The notes under the pieces: model-generated
Seen by the model: only the letters and a program-made list of their open reading frames with translations
Database searches by the model: none
Told to the model about the DNA's origin: nothing
In this document: positions 5,709 to 14,118 of the stretch, piece by piece
How the letters are laid out: each line of letters starts with the position of its first letter
Position numbering within the stretch: the first letter of the stretch is position 1
Made by a program: the position numbers and the translations under genes
Origin: an uncultured Paracoccaceae bacterium
GTDB lineage: Bacteria > Pseudomonadota > Alphaproteobacteria > Rhodobacterales > Rhodobacteraceae
Length of the DNA: 15,020 bases
NCBI GenBank assembly: GCA_938038825.1
Contig: CALHST010000386.1
Span: 1-15,020 of the forward strand
Direction of reading: 5' to 3'

Positions 5709-7786
5709 GCTGCCTCTTCCATATCGTCCAGATCGATGTCTAGTTCTTCAAAAATGATGTCGAATAGTTCTTCTCGTTCCTCTTGCGAGGTCACACCAAA
5801 CAACCCGTGAAGATCTTCGATGCTGATCTGCGACTTGGTGCAGATGTCTTCCAGAACCATGCGTTGTTCTGCCAGGAATTGTTCCAGAGCTTCCTGTGCC
5901 AATGCGCGAATGTCGTTGGTTTGATCAATCTTCAGTTCGTCCACCATGGGCGACGTTTCAGATTCAATCAGATCACGGAAACCACTTGCGAATGCACGAT
6001 ACCCTTTGCGCGAGCCCCACCAGCTTTTCCACCACGAGGTTTTCACATCCAGCACAATTGTTTGCGCCAAAGTCACAGGGGGTGGAACGTCAGGCGACGC
6101 CGGAATCTCAATCGAGAAATTCTCTTGGGTGACGTCAAAGATTTGACCATACGCGTGTGCCAACTGATCAGCTGTTGCTGCAAATTCTGCGGTGACATGT
6201 TTACGCACACCTTTGCGCATAACCTGATACGCAGTGCGCATCAGCATCCGAAGTCCATCCGGCGAATAGTTCCAGACTTCGTTGTCACCTTGGCGTTCCA
6301 AGTGCTGCAACAAAGCGTCGAGCGCACGAGACAAAAAGCGACTATGTGCTTGATCTACCCGTTCGCCAAAAGACTCGAAGACCCCATCAAGGGCTTTATC
6401 CATGCGGGTCTTTGCTTCGATGGAAATGCGTTCCATCATCATAGCGATCTCAGGTCCACTGACTTTCATCATCTCGGTGCTGTTTGCTTTGAGTGAGATG
6501 ATCGAAGATGATGCACGAAGTCCCGATACAATATTGGCGGCGCGACGGCGCATTGCTTGCAACGCTTTTTCGCCTGCGCTTTCGGTAATCCGTTGTCCCA
6601 AAGCATTGTGCAGGGCAGGGACACCGGACAAGGACCAGATCATTTCATCTTGGGTCATTTGATCCAAGCCGTCGATCTCGGCACATTTTGCGTAGTTCGA
6701 CAAGGCGGCCTTGCTGTCTTCGGGAATGCTGTCGACATCGTCAGCAAGAACGGCATTTGCCCACAACGCGCTGCCAAAGATGACCGTGGGGTTTTCGGGC
6801 CCACCGTGATCCGACAGGGTCCGAAGCAAGCTGTCGCGCACCTCGGGGATCTGTTCCGCCGGATTAGAAAGCTCATCAACGCGGTTTACGAATATGACGA
6901 CTTGACGCGATTTCACGTTCGAAATCATTCGGATCAGTCCCATGTCGACCGAATTGAGTGCTTGGTGTGCGGACAACACAACGACACAGATTTTACTGTC
7001 CCGAATGGACCGAATGGTAATCTGTTCGCGCATCAAGAACGTATCGTTCATACCCGGGGTGTCACGGAGCGTGCATGCAATGGGCAGGTTTGAAGCGCTC
7101 AAATACAGGTCTGCTGACTTGGTAATGTCCGCAAACTGGCCTTGCCGTTCAGCGGCACTGGCTGTGTCAAAATCATCGCCAAGACACACATAGCGTTGGA
7201 CCAACGCGTCATCGAGATGCTTGTAATGGTGTGTTTGACCCAGCAGCAGTTCGAACTTTCGCCCTAACCGTTCTTTGGTCTTTTCATACATTTCCGCGAC
7301 TTGCGCGCGCAAACGCTCCATTTCTTTATCCGCGCCTGTCCGTTCAGACAATTCGCCAATGCGGCCGCCGTTTTGAACAAGATGATCCCATTCACCGGCG
7401 TCAAAGAACTGGAAGCTGGCCACAGGGGCATCTTCGGCACGTGGAACGTTCAGATGAATGGACGTCACAACAGAAGTCCAAGGGTTTACATCCGCTGGCA
7501 ACAATCCGGGGTGACCCGCCATAGCATTCACAAGGGTGGTTTTGCCGGACTTGATCTGCCCAATGAAGGTCACAGCAGGAGCAAAACCATCCAGTTCGTG
7601 TTGCATCAAGCGGATTTTGCGTGACACAGCATCTCCGCCAATGGCCTGGATGTCTGCCAGAGTCTCTTGCAGGTCTTCAATGTCCTGACGCAGCCCCTGC
7701 AGCGGAGCTGTTCCGAGCTTTGTGAACTCCGGAAGGGTCCGGCTTACCGGTTCAGCGGTGTCTGAAGTGGGCAGCGACATATCCAT
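5705..7786 (-). CDS. Large dynamin-like GTPase
   Basis: A ~693-aa protein with an N-terminal GTPase domain and a long helical C-terminal part, the usual architecture of bacterial dynamin-like proteins. Counting from the upstream ATG (7795), the P-loop is GQIKSGKTT (79-87), the switch I threonine is in NPWTSVVTS (around 107-111), G3 is DTPG (245-248) and G4 is NRVD (304-307). A helical region follows, then a tryptophan-rich segment SWWKSWWGSRKGYR (587-600) that may insert into or rest on membranes, and a very acidic C-terminus. Two starts are possible. The ATG at 7784-7786 is preferred because AGGA lies nine bases upstream; that same AGGA touches the ATG at 7793-7795 and could not serve it. 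The stop overlaps the start of the small GTPase gene by four bases. Confidence 0.85.
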   Translation of the reverse strand: MDMSLPTSDTAEPVSRTLPEFTKLGTAPLQGLRQDIEDLQETLADIQAIGGDAVSRKIRLMQHELDGFAPAVTFIGQIKSGKTTLVNAMAGHPGLLPADVNPWTSVVTSIHLNVPRAEDAPVASFQFFDAGEWDHLVQNGGRIGELSERTGADKEMERLRAQVAEMYEKTKERLGRKFELLLGQTHHYKHLDDALVQRYVCLGDDFDTASAAERQGQFADITKSADLYLSASNLPIACTLRDTPGMNDTFLMREQITIRSIRDSKICVVVLSAHQALNSVDMGLIRMISNVKSRQVVIFVNRVDELSNPAEQIPEVRDSLLRTLSDHGGPENPTVIFGSALWANAVLADDVDSIPEDSKAALSNYAKCAEIDGLDQMTQDEMIWSLSGVPALHNALGQRITESAGEKALQAMRRRAANIVSGLRASSSIISLKANSTEMMKVSGPEIAMMMERISIEAKTRMDKALDGVFESFGERVDQAHSRFLSRALDALLQHLERQGDNEVWNYSPDGLRMLMRTAYQVMRKGVRKHVTAEFAATADQLAHAYGQIFDVTQENFSIEIPASPDVPPPVTLAQTIVLDVKTSWWKSWWGSRKGYRAFASGFRDLIESETSPMVDELKIDQTNDIRALAQEALEQFLAEQRMVLEDICTKSQISIEDLHGLFGVTSQEEREELFDIIFEELDIDLDDMEEAA

Positions 7787-7811
7787 GGTCTGCATTCCTA
7801 TTTACGTGGCG

Positions 7812-7828
7812 GGTCGGCGAGACCGACC
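7812..7828. repeat. Intergenic hairpin between two GTPase genes
   Basis: Perfect inverted repeat GGTCGG / CCGACC with a five-base loop, in the 61-bp gap after the stop at 7848. It lacks a T-tract, so it is more likely an mRNA processing or stability element than a terminator. Confidence 0.45.
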
Positions 7829-7847
7829 GCATTATCGTTATGCGTCG

Positions 7848-9266
7848 TTAGGCAGCAAGCTGTGCTTGGAACCCACGTTTCAGTTGAAGCAGGGTCGTGA
7901 TTGCATCTGTTGCGCTATCATCATCTCCCTCGATACGAAGCAGTTGGATCAAGTCCTCGGCGTCCCGCACCCAAGTATTCAATTGTTTGAAATCATCGTT
8001 CTTCGGCATTTCCGCGTCTGCCAAGTGATCCGACAGCCAGACAATGTCGTTCGCTGCGCGGTTCAAAATGACCTTTGGCGTGACTTCGTCCATTTCCGCC
8101 AAGTCTTGCCCGGCTTTCTGAAGACGTTCTGTTGCCTCACCACAAAGTGTGCGCAGCGTTTCCGAGGTGTCGATTTCTTGCACGTCAACGACTGGTTCTG
8201 GCACAGTGTCCACGATTGGATCGGCTGTGACTTCACTAGCTTTAGCGAGCGGTGCGTCGGCTACTTTGTCCACAGTGCCGTCAGCTGCATCTTTGACAAC
8301 GTCGTCGCGGACAGCGGAATCTGGCATGACCTTTGGTGTGGCGTCTTGAACGGCGTCTTCAATGACCTCCGCCACCGGTTGCTGTACAACTTCGACAACG
8401 GGTTCGACAGTTTTGGCCGGTTTCTTTTCGACGGTTTTTGGCTGGTAACCTTCATGCTTGCGCAACAGGATCTCTGCCTGATCCACCGCGTATTGGCGTC
8501 CATTTTCGATCTGACGCAAAATGGTTGAAATCAACCCGATTGCGCCGGAATTTTTCATGCTTTCTTTGTCGACGCCACCAGGATTGTCACGGGCAGCTTG
8601 CGCTTCATGTGCCGAGATGGCCATGACATGGGCAAAGTCCGCCCCTGCGTGGTGTGTCAACGCTTTGATCGTTGCATTGCGATCTGGGCCCAACATATCC
8701 GCCCGGGTGCGCACAAGGATCGCATGGTCCTTGATGGCGTCCGGTACATCCGCCCAAAGCGTCTGCTCAGTCGCGTCATAGTCTTCCGTACACCAAATTG
8801 CGATATCAGTTTGCTTGCTGGCCCAAGCAAGGGCACGAATTTGTTCGACCCGATCGGTCGAGGTGACAACTTCCAATATTGAAATCTTCTTCAATGCTGG
8901 AAGCGGGGCCTCGATCTTGAGGAAAACAGGCGTCATGGCCGAGATTTTTTTCAGGTCAGACGACCCATCCATCTCGAGGTTGGAACCGTCCTGCAATGTC
9001 ACCGTGGCGCGTTGCTCGGGGCCATAGACCAATTGCAGCGTGCAAAGTTGAAGCGCCAAAGGCACCACATCTTCGCCAGCCAGCAGATTCACAATTGCGG
9101 ATTTCCCAGAACCAGGACGCCCGACAAGGGTTATCCGGGTTGCTGTCTGCAACCGGCCAAGCAGTTTGTCCGCTTGTATAAGCGCATTGCTTGGTAACGC
9201 TTGGGCAGCAATTGCTGCCTCAAGTGCCTGTTGTGTTTCTGCCTGCAACTCTGCCACCCGAGCCAT
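7848..9266 (-). CDS. P-loop GTPase-like protein with degenerate G motifs and Val/Asp/Glu/Pro-rich linker
   Basis: A 472-aa protein in three parts. The N-terminal NTPase domain has a clean P-loop GRPGSGKSA (49-57) after a strand TRITLV. The later GTPase motifs are eroded: where DxxG is expected there is LEVVTSTDR (131-139), and the G4 position reads TRAD (187-190). A strand-rich IAIWCTEDYDATEQTLW block matches the small GTPase's VIWLTHATQAWRQSEAAVW, so the two are distant relatives. Residues about 275-370 are a low-complexity acidic linker with repeated VEPV/VVEVV/DAV-type units, and 370-472 is a helical C-terminal domain. The ATG at 9264-9266 has AGGAGG upstream and follows the phosphatase stop by two bases. 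It may bind nucleotide but hydrolyse poorly; this is inference. Confidence 0.75.
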   Translation of the reverse strand: MARVAELQAETQQALEAAIAAQALPSNALIQADKLLGRLQTATRITLVGRPGSGKSAIVNLLAGEDVVPLALQLCTLQLVYGPEQRATVTLQDGSNLEMDGSSDLKKISAMTPVFLKIEAPLPALKKISILEVVTSTDRVEQIRALAWASKQTDIAIWCTEDYDATEQTLWADVPDAIKDHAILVRTRADMLGPDRNATIKALTHHAGADFAHVMAISAHEAQAARDNPGGVDKESMKNSGAIGLISTILRQIENGRQYAVDQAEILLRKHEGYQPKTVEKKPAKTVEPVVEVVQQPVAEVIEDAVQDATPKVMPDSAVRDDVVKDAADGTVDKVADAPLAKASEVTADPIVDTVPEPVVDVQEIDTSETLRTLCGEATERLQKAGQDLAEMDEVTPKVILNRAANDIVWLSDHLADAEMPKNDDFKQLNTWVRDAEDLIQLLRIEGDDDSATDAITTLLQLKRGFQAQLAA

Positions 9267-9268
9267 TG

Positions 9269-10243
9269 TTATTTTCCTCCTGCCGCTACCAGCGGTTCGT
9301 CAAGCTCTGCTTCGACCAAATCACCTTCGGGAACCTCATCGTTGGGGTCTCCGACTGGTTGCCCATCAAGTCCGACAACACGTGTCAGGTTGACACTTTC
9401 GGCTTCCGATTGACCAATTGGCTTCGGTTTGATTTTGCGTTCCACAGGTTTCATGTGGTTCAGTTTGATGACTGAAAACGACACGTTGTCCTGATCCGGA
9501 TCACCCAATTCGGCAATTGCTTCCAACAGGTGGCCTGCAATCTCTGCCGATTTACGACGGCGGTATTTGTGCAGAATCTTCTGCAGCTTGGCATGTTCCA
9601 AGTACTGCAAACCGTCAGATGACAGCAAAACGACATCACCCAATTGCAATTCATACGGCACCATCGGGCAGTCTGATTTTGCAATCTTTTGACCCATAAT
9701 GACTGAGGTCAGACAGTTACGGTCAGGGTGATCCTTTGCAGCCTCTTCTGAAAGCAAGCCTTGTTGCACCATAAAGTCAATTTGCGGCGCCAGCGAATGG
9801 TCTTCATTCAGTTGTGTCAATTGACCATTGCGCAGGACATACAAAGGACTGTCACCCACGGACATCCAGAACATCCGGTTTTCGACCATGATCAAAGAGA
9901 CCAAAGTGGCCCCCATGCCTCTGGCTTCGGGGTTCGCTTGCACGTAATCCTTGATGGTTGCATTTGCGCCAGCCGTGGCTGCTGCAAAACAATCCGGGAT
10001 GTGTTTTTCCTGTTCCGCAAACGTGGCCGAACGAAATTTCAACTCGCTATAGACTTCTGTGACCACGATTTTCGAGGCAACGTCGCCCGCTTCGTGTCCA
10101 CCCATGCCATCAGCAAGAACGACAACGCCGCTGTCCATTCCAAAAGGGAAATCTGTGACAATAGCGTCTTCCTGATAATCACGTCCGCCTTGGGAAAGGC
10201 CAGATGCAACATCATAACGGGGTTCAGGCGATCGCCATATCAT
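9269..10243 (-). CDS. PP2C-family Ser/Thr protein phosphatase
   Basis: A 324-aa metal-dependent protein phosphatase. The PP2C signature blocks are in order: RDYQEDA (21-27), VVLADGMGGHEAGDVAS (41-57), GMGATLVSL (109-117), W-x-SVGDSPLYVLR (126-138), LNEDHSL (145-151), DVVLLSSDGL (203-212) and DQDNVSF (250-256). Metal-binding acids are visible at D26, D45, D210 and D252. A ~60-residue C-terminal extension beyond the catalytic domain is basic, then acidic. It should remove phosphate from targets of the kinase encoded two genes upstream. An upstream ATG at 10273 is in frame, but the ATG at 10241-10243 has AGGA eight bases before it and lacks the non-homologous MKRTQERIWT extension. The start lies inside the end of the FHA gene (20-bp overlap), pointing to translational coupling. 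Confidence 0.9.
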   Translation of the reverse strand: MIWRSPEPRYDVASGLSQGGRDYQEDAIVTDFPFGMDSGVVVLADGMGGHEAGDVASKIVVTEVYSELKFRSATFAEQEKHIPDCFAAATAGANATIKDYVQANPEARGMGATLVSLIMVENRMFWMSVGDSPLYVLRNGQLTQLNEDHSLAPQIDFMVQQGLLSEEAAKDHPDRNCLTSVIMGQKIAKSDCPMVPYELQLGDVVLLSSDGLQYLEHAKLQKILHKYRRRKSAEIAGHLLEAIAELGDPDQDNVSFSVIKLNHMKPVERKIKPKPIGQSEAESVNLTRVVGLDGQPVGDPNDEVPEGDLVEAELDEPLVAAGGK

Positions 10244-11036
10244 CGTCCAGATCCTCTCCTGTGTCCGCTTCATCCCAAGTGAAGTTCTCGCCGACCAATG
10301 TTTTTAACAGAAGGACGGTTTCACCGATGGAGATCTTATCGCCATCCACAAGATCTTCGTTCGAGATCACGGGTTTGCCGTTCAGGCGCACAATGTTTGC
10401 TTTGCCGCCGTGACCCAACAGAAATTTCTTTTCGTCGGGGTCATACACGATCGCAGCATGGTTGTTGCGCGAGATCGCTGCATCACCAAAGTCTAATTGA
10501 ATGGCCTGATCCTCGGCGCGGCCAATTTGTGCCATGCCCGCTGTTACCGCAAAGCAATGTCCACGACCTGGGCCCTCAACAACAAGCATCCAACCAACTG
10601 GGAACACAACCTTCTCGGATGGCGTGATCTTCTTTTCTTCGTCGAACAAATCCACAACGTCGCCGTCGGACTTGTCAAAACCAATCAGGCGTGTGCGATT
10701 GCGACGTGCTCTGGAAGACGCGCGATCTGGCGCTGCGACAGCAGGGGCTGCAGATGCAGCAGGGTTGGCAGGGTCATCCTTGCCATCCAAATCCCAGATG
10801 TTGACCGCTCCATCACGCGGTTTGCCAATTGTATCAACCACATTTTCGATGGTGGATGCATTGGCACTATCAACATTGGAGTCCGCTGATGTGGCGAGGT
10901 CAAACACGTCAACAGAATCGAGGTTTGCAGCGTCGTTGATCTGTTTTTCTGCCTGCTCTACAGGGAAGCGCGCTGGTTTTTCATCTACGGCCGCGCCTTT
11001 GTCTTTTTGGCCGAAAATCCCACTTAGAAATTTCAT
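10224..11036 (-). CDS. FHA-domain phosphothreonine-binding protein
   Basis: A 270-aa soluble protein. The C-terminal FHA domain (about 150-246) shows QIGR (170-173), the AISR-x-x-HA core (187-194) with the phosphopeptide-binding serine and histidine, and a NIVRLNGKPV strand-turn (214-223). The N-terminal half is acidic and low-complexity with Asp/Ala/Ser runs. A basic-then-TRLIGF segment (RARRNRTRLIGF, 109-120) stands just before the FHA domain. Its threonine (T115), sitting in a conserved-looking basic context, is a candidate phosphorylation site by analogy with GarA/OdhI-type proteins, whose own FHA domain binds the phosphorylated N-terminus. It probably acts as phospho-reader between kinase and effectors. 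The start is supported by GAGG eight bases upstream, 39 bp after the kinase stop. Confidence 0.85.
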   Translation of the reverse strand: MKFLSGIFGQKDKGAAVDEKPARFPVEQAEKQINDAANLDSVDVFDLATSADSNVDSANASTIENVVDTIGKPRDGAVNIWDLDGKDDPANPAASAAPAVAAPDRASSRARRNRTRLIGFDKSDGDVVDLFDEEKKITPSEKVVFPVGWMLVVEGPGRGHCFAVTAGMAQIGRAEDQAIQLDFGDAAISRNNHAAIVYDPDEKKFLLGHGGKANIVRLNGKPVISNEDLVDGDKISIGETVLLLKTLVGENFTWDEADTGEDLDDDMAIA

Positions 11037-11075
11037 AGCATGTACCTCTTATCTGACGCGACTGCGTCCCCTGTG

Positions 11076-13541
11076 TTAGTTGCTGTTTGTGTTTTCCGAG
11101 AGTTCGAATGGGAATGCTGCCGCCCATGTCGAAGCGCCGCGTTTGACGGCGAAGTGGAACACTGTGGTTCCTTGCAAGACTTCCCTCAACAGGATGTCAG
11201 AGATGGATGTTGGCTCTGCCAACAGTTCGTTTGTGCCCAGGTAACCGAAAATTTGGTCACCCGTTTGAAGTTCGATCGAAAGATCGCTGGGGACATCGGC
11301 CACTTTGGTGACCCAACCGTCCTCTTGCTCTGCCGCATCAAAGACCAGCCCGTTGGCCAATGTGGTACGATAAACCACAGGCAGCTTCCAAATCTGATCT
11401 TCTGCGGTCGTTGGTCGAAGTCCAACCCGCACTTGCAGTTCGACTTCGCCGTCGGTGTAATTTGCCAGCGTTTCAGCGACAACAGCATCGAATTCCTCGC
11501 GGCTGGACACTGTTACACCGTTCACAGCATAAATACGTGTTTCGCCTTCGATTGCTGCGAAGAAACCATCATATGGCAATAAGATACGACGCGCGGTCTC
11601 GATATCCGAGACTGTCGGTTTTTCCAGCGCCACTGGTTCTGGAACAGGTTCCGGTTCTGGCGTTGGTTCCGGCGTCGTTGTGTCAATGCTGGCGATTTCA
11701 AAAGTTGCGTTTGGTGCAACAGGCAACTCAGGTGCTCCATTGGCGGGCAATGGCGCAAATTGTGATGGAGCGCCAATGGTGACCTGATCAATGATAGCAG
11801 GCTGATTGATCGACGCATCCAGATCGGATTGTGCGTCAATTGGCGTATTTTTTGCCGCCAATTTATCTGACAGCGGTACCGGAGATTCAGAGACCAATGG
11901 GGGTACATCCGAGATATTTGTACTTGGTTGCACTGCGGCCAAAGCTGCCAAACGTTCGGATAGAGGCAAGTGATCCGCTGCGACCGGGGGTTCGATGTTT
12001 TGAAGCTCTGCAGGTGCAGCAACAACCTGAACCGGAGCTGGGTCAGGTTCTGCAACTGGCTCTGCAACAACAACCTCGGCTTCAACAACTGCTTGGTCGG
12101 ATTGCTGTTCTGAGTTTGCGATCACCGTATCTTCAACAGGTTCTACAACTGCTGGCGCTTCTTGAATGGCCACTTCAGGTTCAGCAGCCTCTGCCACGAC
12201 GGTTGTTTCCGTCGGTTCGGTCACGGCAAGAGCGTCCTGGACACTAAGTGTGTCTTCCACGGGTACAACAGGATCTGGCAATACAGTCGTTTCTGCGACT
12301 GTGACTGGCTCGTCTTCGACGGCCGGTGCTGATTCTGCTTCAGCAGTTGCAGTGTTCGATTCAACGACAACAATTTCAGGGGTTTGATCTGAACCAGCAT
12401 CAACGGTATCAACTGCAGCCGGAGCAACGGCAACTTGTGGTGTGGTTTCAACAGCAGGTTTCAAAAGGTCTGTCTGGGTCGCAATACCAACAGCAAGCAC
12501 GCCAATTGCTGCAGCTGTTGCCAAGAAAAGGCCTTTCTTGGACTTTGGCTTAGCGGCTTCAGCGCCTTTGGCTTTTGCTGTTTCGATTGGAATGACCGGT
12601 GCTGCGATTTCCAGCTTGCCGTCCATCATTGCGATCCAATCTTGCGCAGATCCAATTCGGTCTTTTGGCAAGATTTCCAGCGACTTGTCGATCGCCATCA
12701 GAAAATCAGTGGAATACCCACTGACCCGACCAACCAGTGGCTGGTACGGATCACTTTCACCTGATGCGACTGCGCTCAGGCGTGCTTGGCTGTTCGGAGG
12801 CAGATCATTGGTCAACAAATGATAGAACGTTGCACCAAGCGCATACAGATCGCTGTAAGCACCTTGTTCGCTGCCTGCGATATAAAACTCTTGTGGGCTA
12901 TAGCCATCTTTTACAACGCGAAGGGCAGACAAGACCCGGCTTTGTTTTGTGGCTTGCTCACGTGCTGCGCCGAAATCAATCAGGACTGGGTTGTTATTTT
13001 CATCCAGCAGAATGTTATCAGGCGAGATGTCGCGGTGCAGAATGCCTTGGTTATGGATGAAGGTAATCGCATCTAGGACTTTGCGAAGTACGTTTTCAAT
13101 AACCGAGGGTGCCAGCTTGGTGGTGCCATTTTCGATGACTTCCAAAAGGTCCTGACCTTCAACAAAGTCCAACGCCATGTAGGCTGTATTGTTTTCCTCG
13201 AAAACCTGATGAACGCCCACAATGTTCGGGTGGTCCATCTTTGCCAAGCTGCGCGCTTCTTGCACGAACAAACGAACAATGGACGCCAACTCGGACTGGT
13301 GCGCACGGCTGCGCGCTGTCACCAACACTGTTGATCTCCGGCAAAAGGCGCCAGGGAAACATTCCTTGATAACAACCCGGCGGTCCAGGCTGTCCTTTGC
13401 GGCATACGTGATGCCAAATCCACCGGCGTTCAGAAAACGCTCGATGGTATACTGGCCATGCATCAGCGTACTGCCAGCCGCCAATTCATCTGCAAAGGCG
13501 TCTTCGCCATCTGCGTGCTCTTTTACTTGTGCATTGCCCAT
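11076..13541 (-). CDS. Transmembrane Hanks-type Ser/Thr protein kinase with PDZ-like periplasmic C-terminus
   Basis: An 821-aa kinase and first gene of the operon. The kinase domain (about 31-305) has a glycine loop NAGGFGITY (38-46), catalytic lysine VVIKE (K59), HRDISPDN (169-176) and DFGAAR (189-194); all catalytic residues are present, so it should be active. A basic stop-transfer stretch precedes a single membrane helix (about 337-356). Then comes a ~290-residue Ala/Val/Glu/Pro-rich linker with two related short units, PLSERLAA (526-533) and PLSDKLAA (556-563), and a PTPEPEPVPEP run. The last 165 residues contain two PDZ-like segments (about 656-706 with IYAVNGVTVSSREEF, and about 741-816 with LQTGDQIFGYLG); this assignment is tentative. 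The kinase should lie in the cytoplasm and the C-terminus in the periplasm. The ATG has AGGA ten bases upstream. Confidence 0.9.
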   Translation of the reverse strand: MGNAQVKEHADGEDAFADELAAGSTLMHGQYTIERFLNAGGFGITYAAKDSLDRRVVIKECFPGAFCRRSTVLVTARSRAHQSELASIVRLFVQEARSLAKMDHPNIVGVHQVFEENNTAYMALDFVEGQDLLEVIENGTTKLAPSVIENVLRKVLDAITFIHNQGILHRDISPDNILLDENNNPVLIDFGAAREQATKQSRVLSALRVVKDGYSPQEFYIAGSEQGAYSDLYALGATFYHLLTNDLPPNSQARLSAVASGESDPYQPLVGRVSGYSTDFLMAIDKSLEILPKDRIGSAQDWIAMMDGKLEIAAPVIPIETAKAKGAEAAKPKSKKGLFLATAAAIGVLAVGIATQTDLLKPAVETTPQVAVAPAAVDTVDAGSDQTPEIVVVESNTATAEAESAPAVEDEPVTVAETTVLPDPVVPVEDTLSVQDALAVTEPTETTVVAEAAEPEVAIQEAPAVVEPVEDTVIANSEQQSDQAVVEAEVVVAEPVAEPDPAPVQVVAAPAELQNIEPPVAADHLPLSERLAALAAVQPSTNISDVPPLVSESPVPLSDKLAAKNTPIDAQSDLDASINQPAIIDQVTIGAPSQFAPLPANGAPELPVAPNATFEIASIDTTTPEPTPEPEPVPEPVALEKPTVSDIETARRILLPYDGFFAAIEGETRIYAVNGVTVSSREEFDAVVAETLANYTDGEVELQVRVGLRPTTAEDQIWKLPVVYRTTLANGLVFDAAEQEDGWVTKVADVPSDLSIELQTGDQIFGYLGTNELLAEPTSISDILLREVLQGTTVFHFAVKRGASTWAAAFPFELSENTNSN

Positions 13542-13628
13542 CGATTTTATGTCCTACTGCACGCCTTCGTGCGTTCTTTTGCTCAGATGCGATAAAGCTC
13601 TGGAAAATTGTCATAAAAATGGCTGCAT

Positions 13629-13655
13629 AGAGGTAATTGTGGGCAATAGACCTCT
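13629..13655. repeat. Inverted repeat upstream of kinase gene
   Basis: AGAGGT (13629-13634) pairs with ACCTCT (13650-13655), and inside it ATTG pairs with CAAT, leaving a small internal bulge and a four-base loop. It ends about 90 bases upstream of the kinase ATG, so it could be an operator or a hairpin in the 5' leader. No T-tract follows. Confidence 0.45.
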
Positions 13656-14092
13656 GGAAAGCTGATTGTTTCCGGGGTCAGAAACGGTCAGATTTTTCTG
13701 GTTATATATATAGCGATGGTTGTGCTTTTTTGACGGAGGAGAGTTGCCGTCCCTTTGATTCAACTTTCAATCTCTGGTTAACGGATTGCGACGAGATAAA
13801 CAGAAATTGACGTTCTTACGCGTCACAAAACCACCTTAAGTAGAAAAAAACCGCAAGAACAATCGTATCTTGCCCGGCTAACGTCAAAACTTCGCCCTAT
13901 TTACGGTTGAAAAATTAACTGTTGTCGTAACGTTGGTTTGCAACTGCGCGGTCTTGGAAAACAACAGGTGATGCTGATCCACTCAAATCAGGTCTTTGTT
14001 GTTCACTTCAGGTCGACCAGTCATTCAGGGACGCGGGGCGCAACATCGTTTTGTGACGTGAGGGGCACACCTCGCAATGATTGGTAACAATG

Positions 14093-14118
14093 AACGTTAA
14101 CTCTGTTTGGTTAACGTT
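14093..14118. promoter_or_regulatory. Inverted repeat AACGTTAAC-N8-GTTAACGTT, candidate operator
   Basis: Two perfect nine-base arms (14093-14101 and 14110-14118), each itself containing GTTAAC, lie 25 bp upstream of the secreted-protein ATG. They are flanked on both sides by GGTAACA copies (14083-14089 and 14124-14130). Size, symmetry and position fit a dimeric regulator's binding site overlapping the promoter. The TTAA spacing (10 bases) does not match the TTAA-N7-TTAA CtrA box. Confidence 0.45.

Noticed and set aside
5049..5810. 253-codon plus-strand open frame
   Set aside because: It is antisense to the small GTPase and the end of the large GTPase, both with unmistakable motifs, and has no ribosome-binding site or recognisable domain.
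7722..8528. 268-codon plus-strand open frame
   Set aside because: It is antisense to the 472-aa GTPase-like gene. Its length follows from codon bias in the opposite strand's low-complexity linker.
11630..12480. Repetitive plus-strand sequence as a tandem DNA repeat
   Set aside because: It reflects the Pro/Glu/Ala/Val-rich linker of the kinase read in reverse; the codons vary and there is no regular repeat unit.
9269..13541. Part of a type VI secretion locus
   Set aside because: The kinase/FHA/PP2C trio suggested it, but no tss/hcp/vgrG/clp-type gene is visible anywhere in the window.
14097..14114. CtrA binding site (TTAA-N7-TTAA)
   Set aside because: The two TTAA units are ten bases apart, not seven, and are better explained as parts of the longer inverted repeat.
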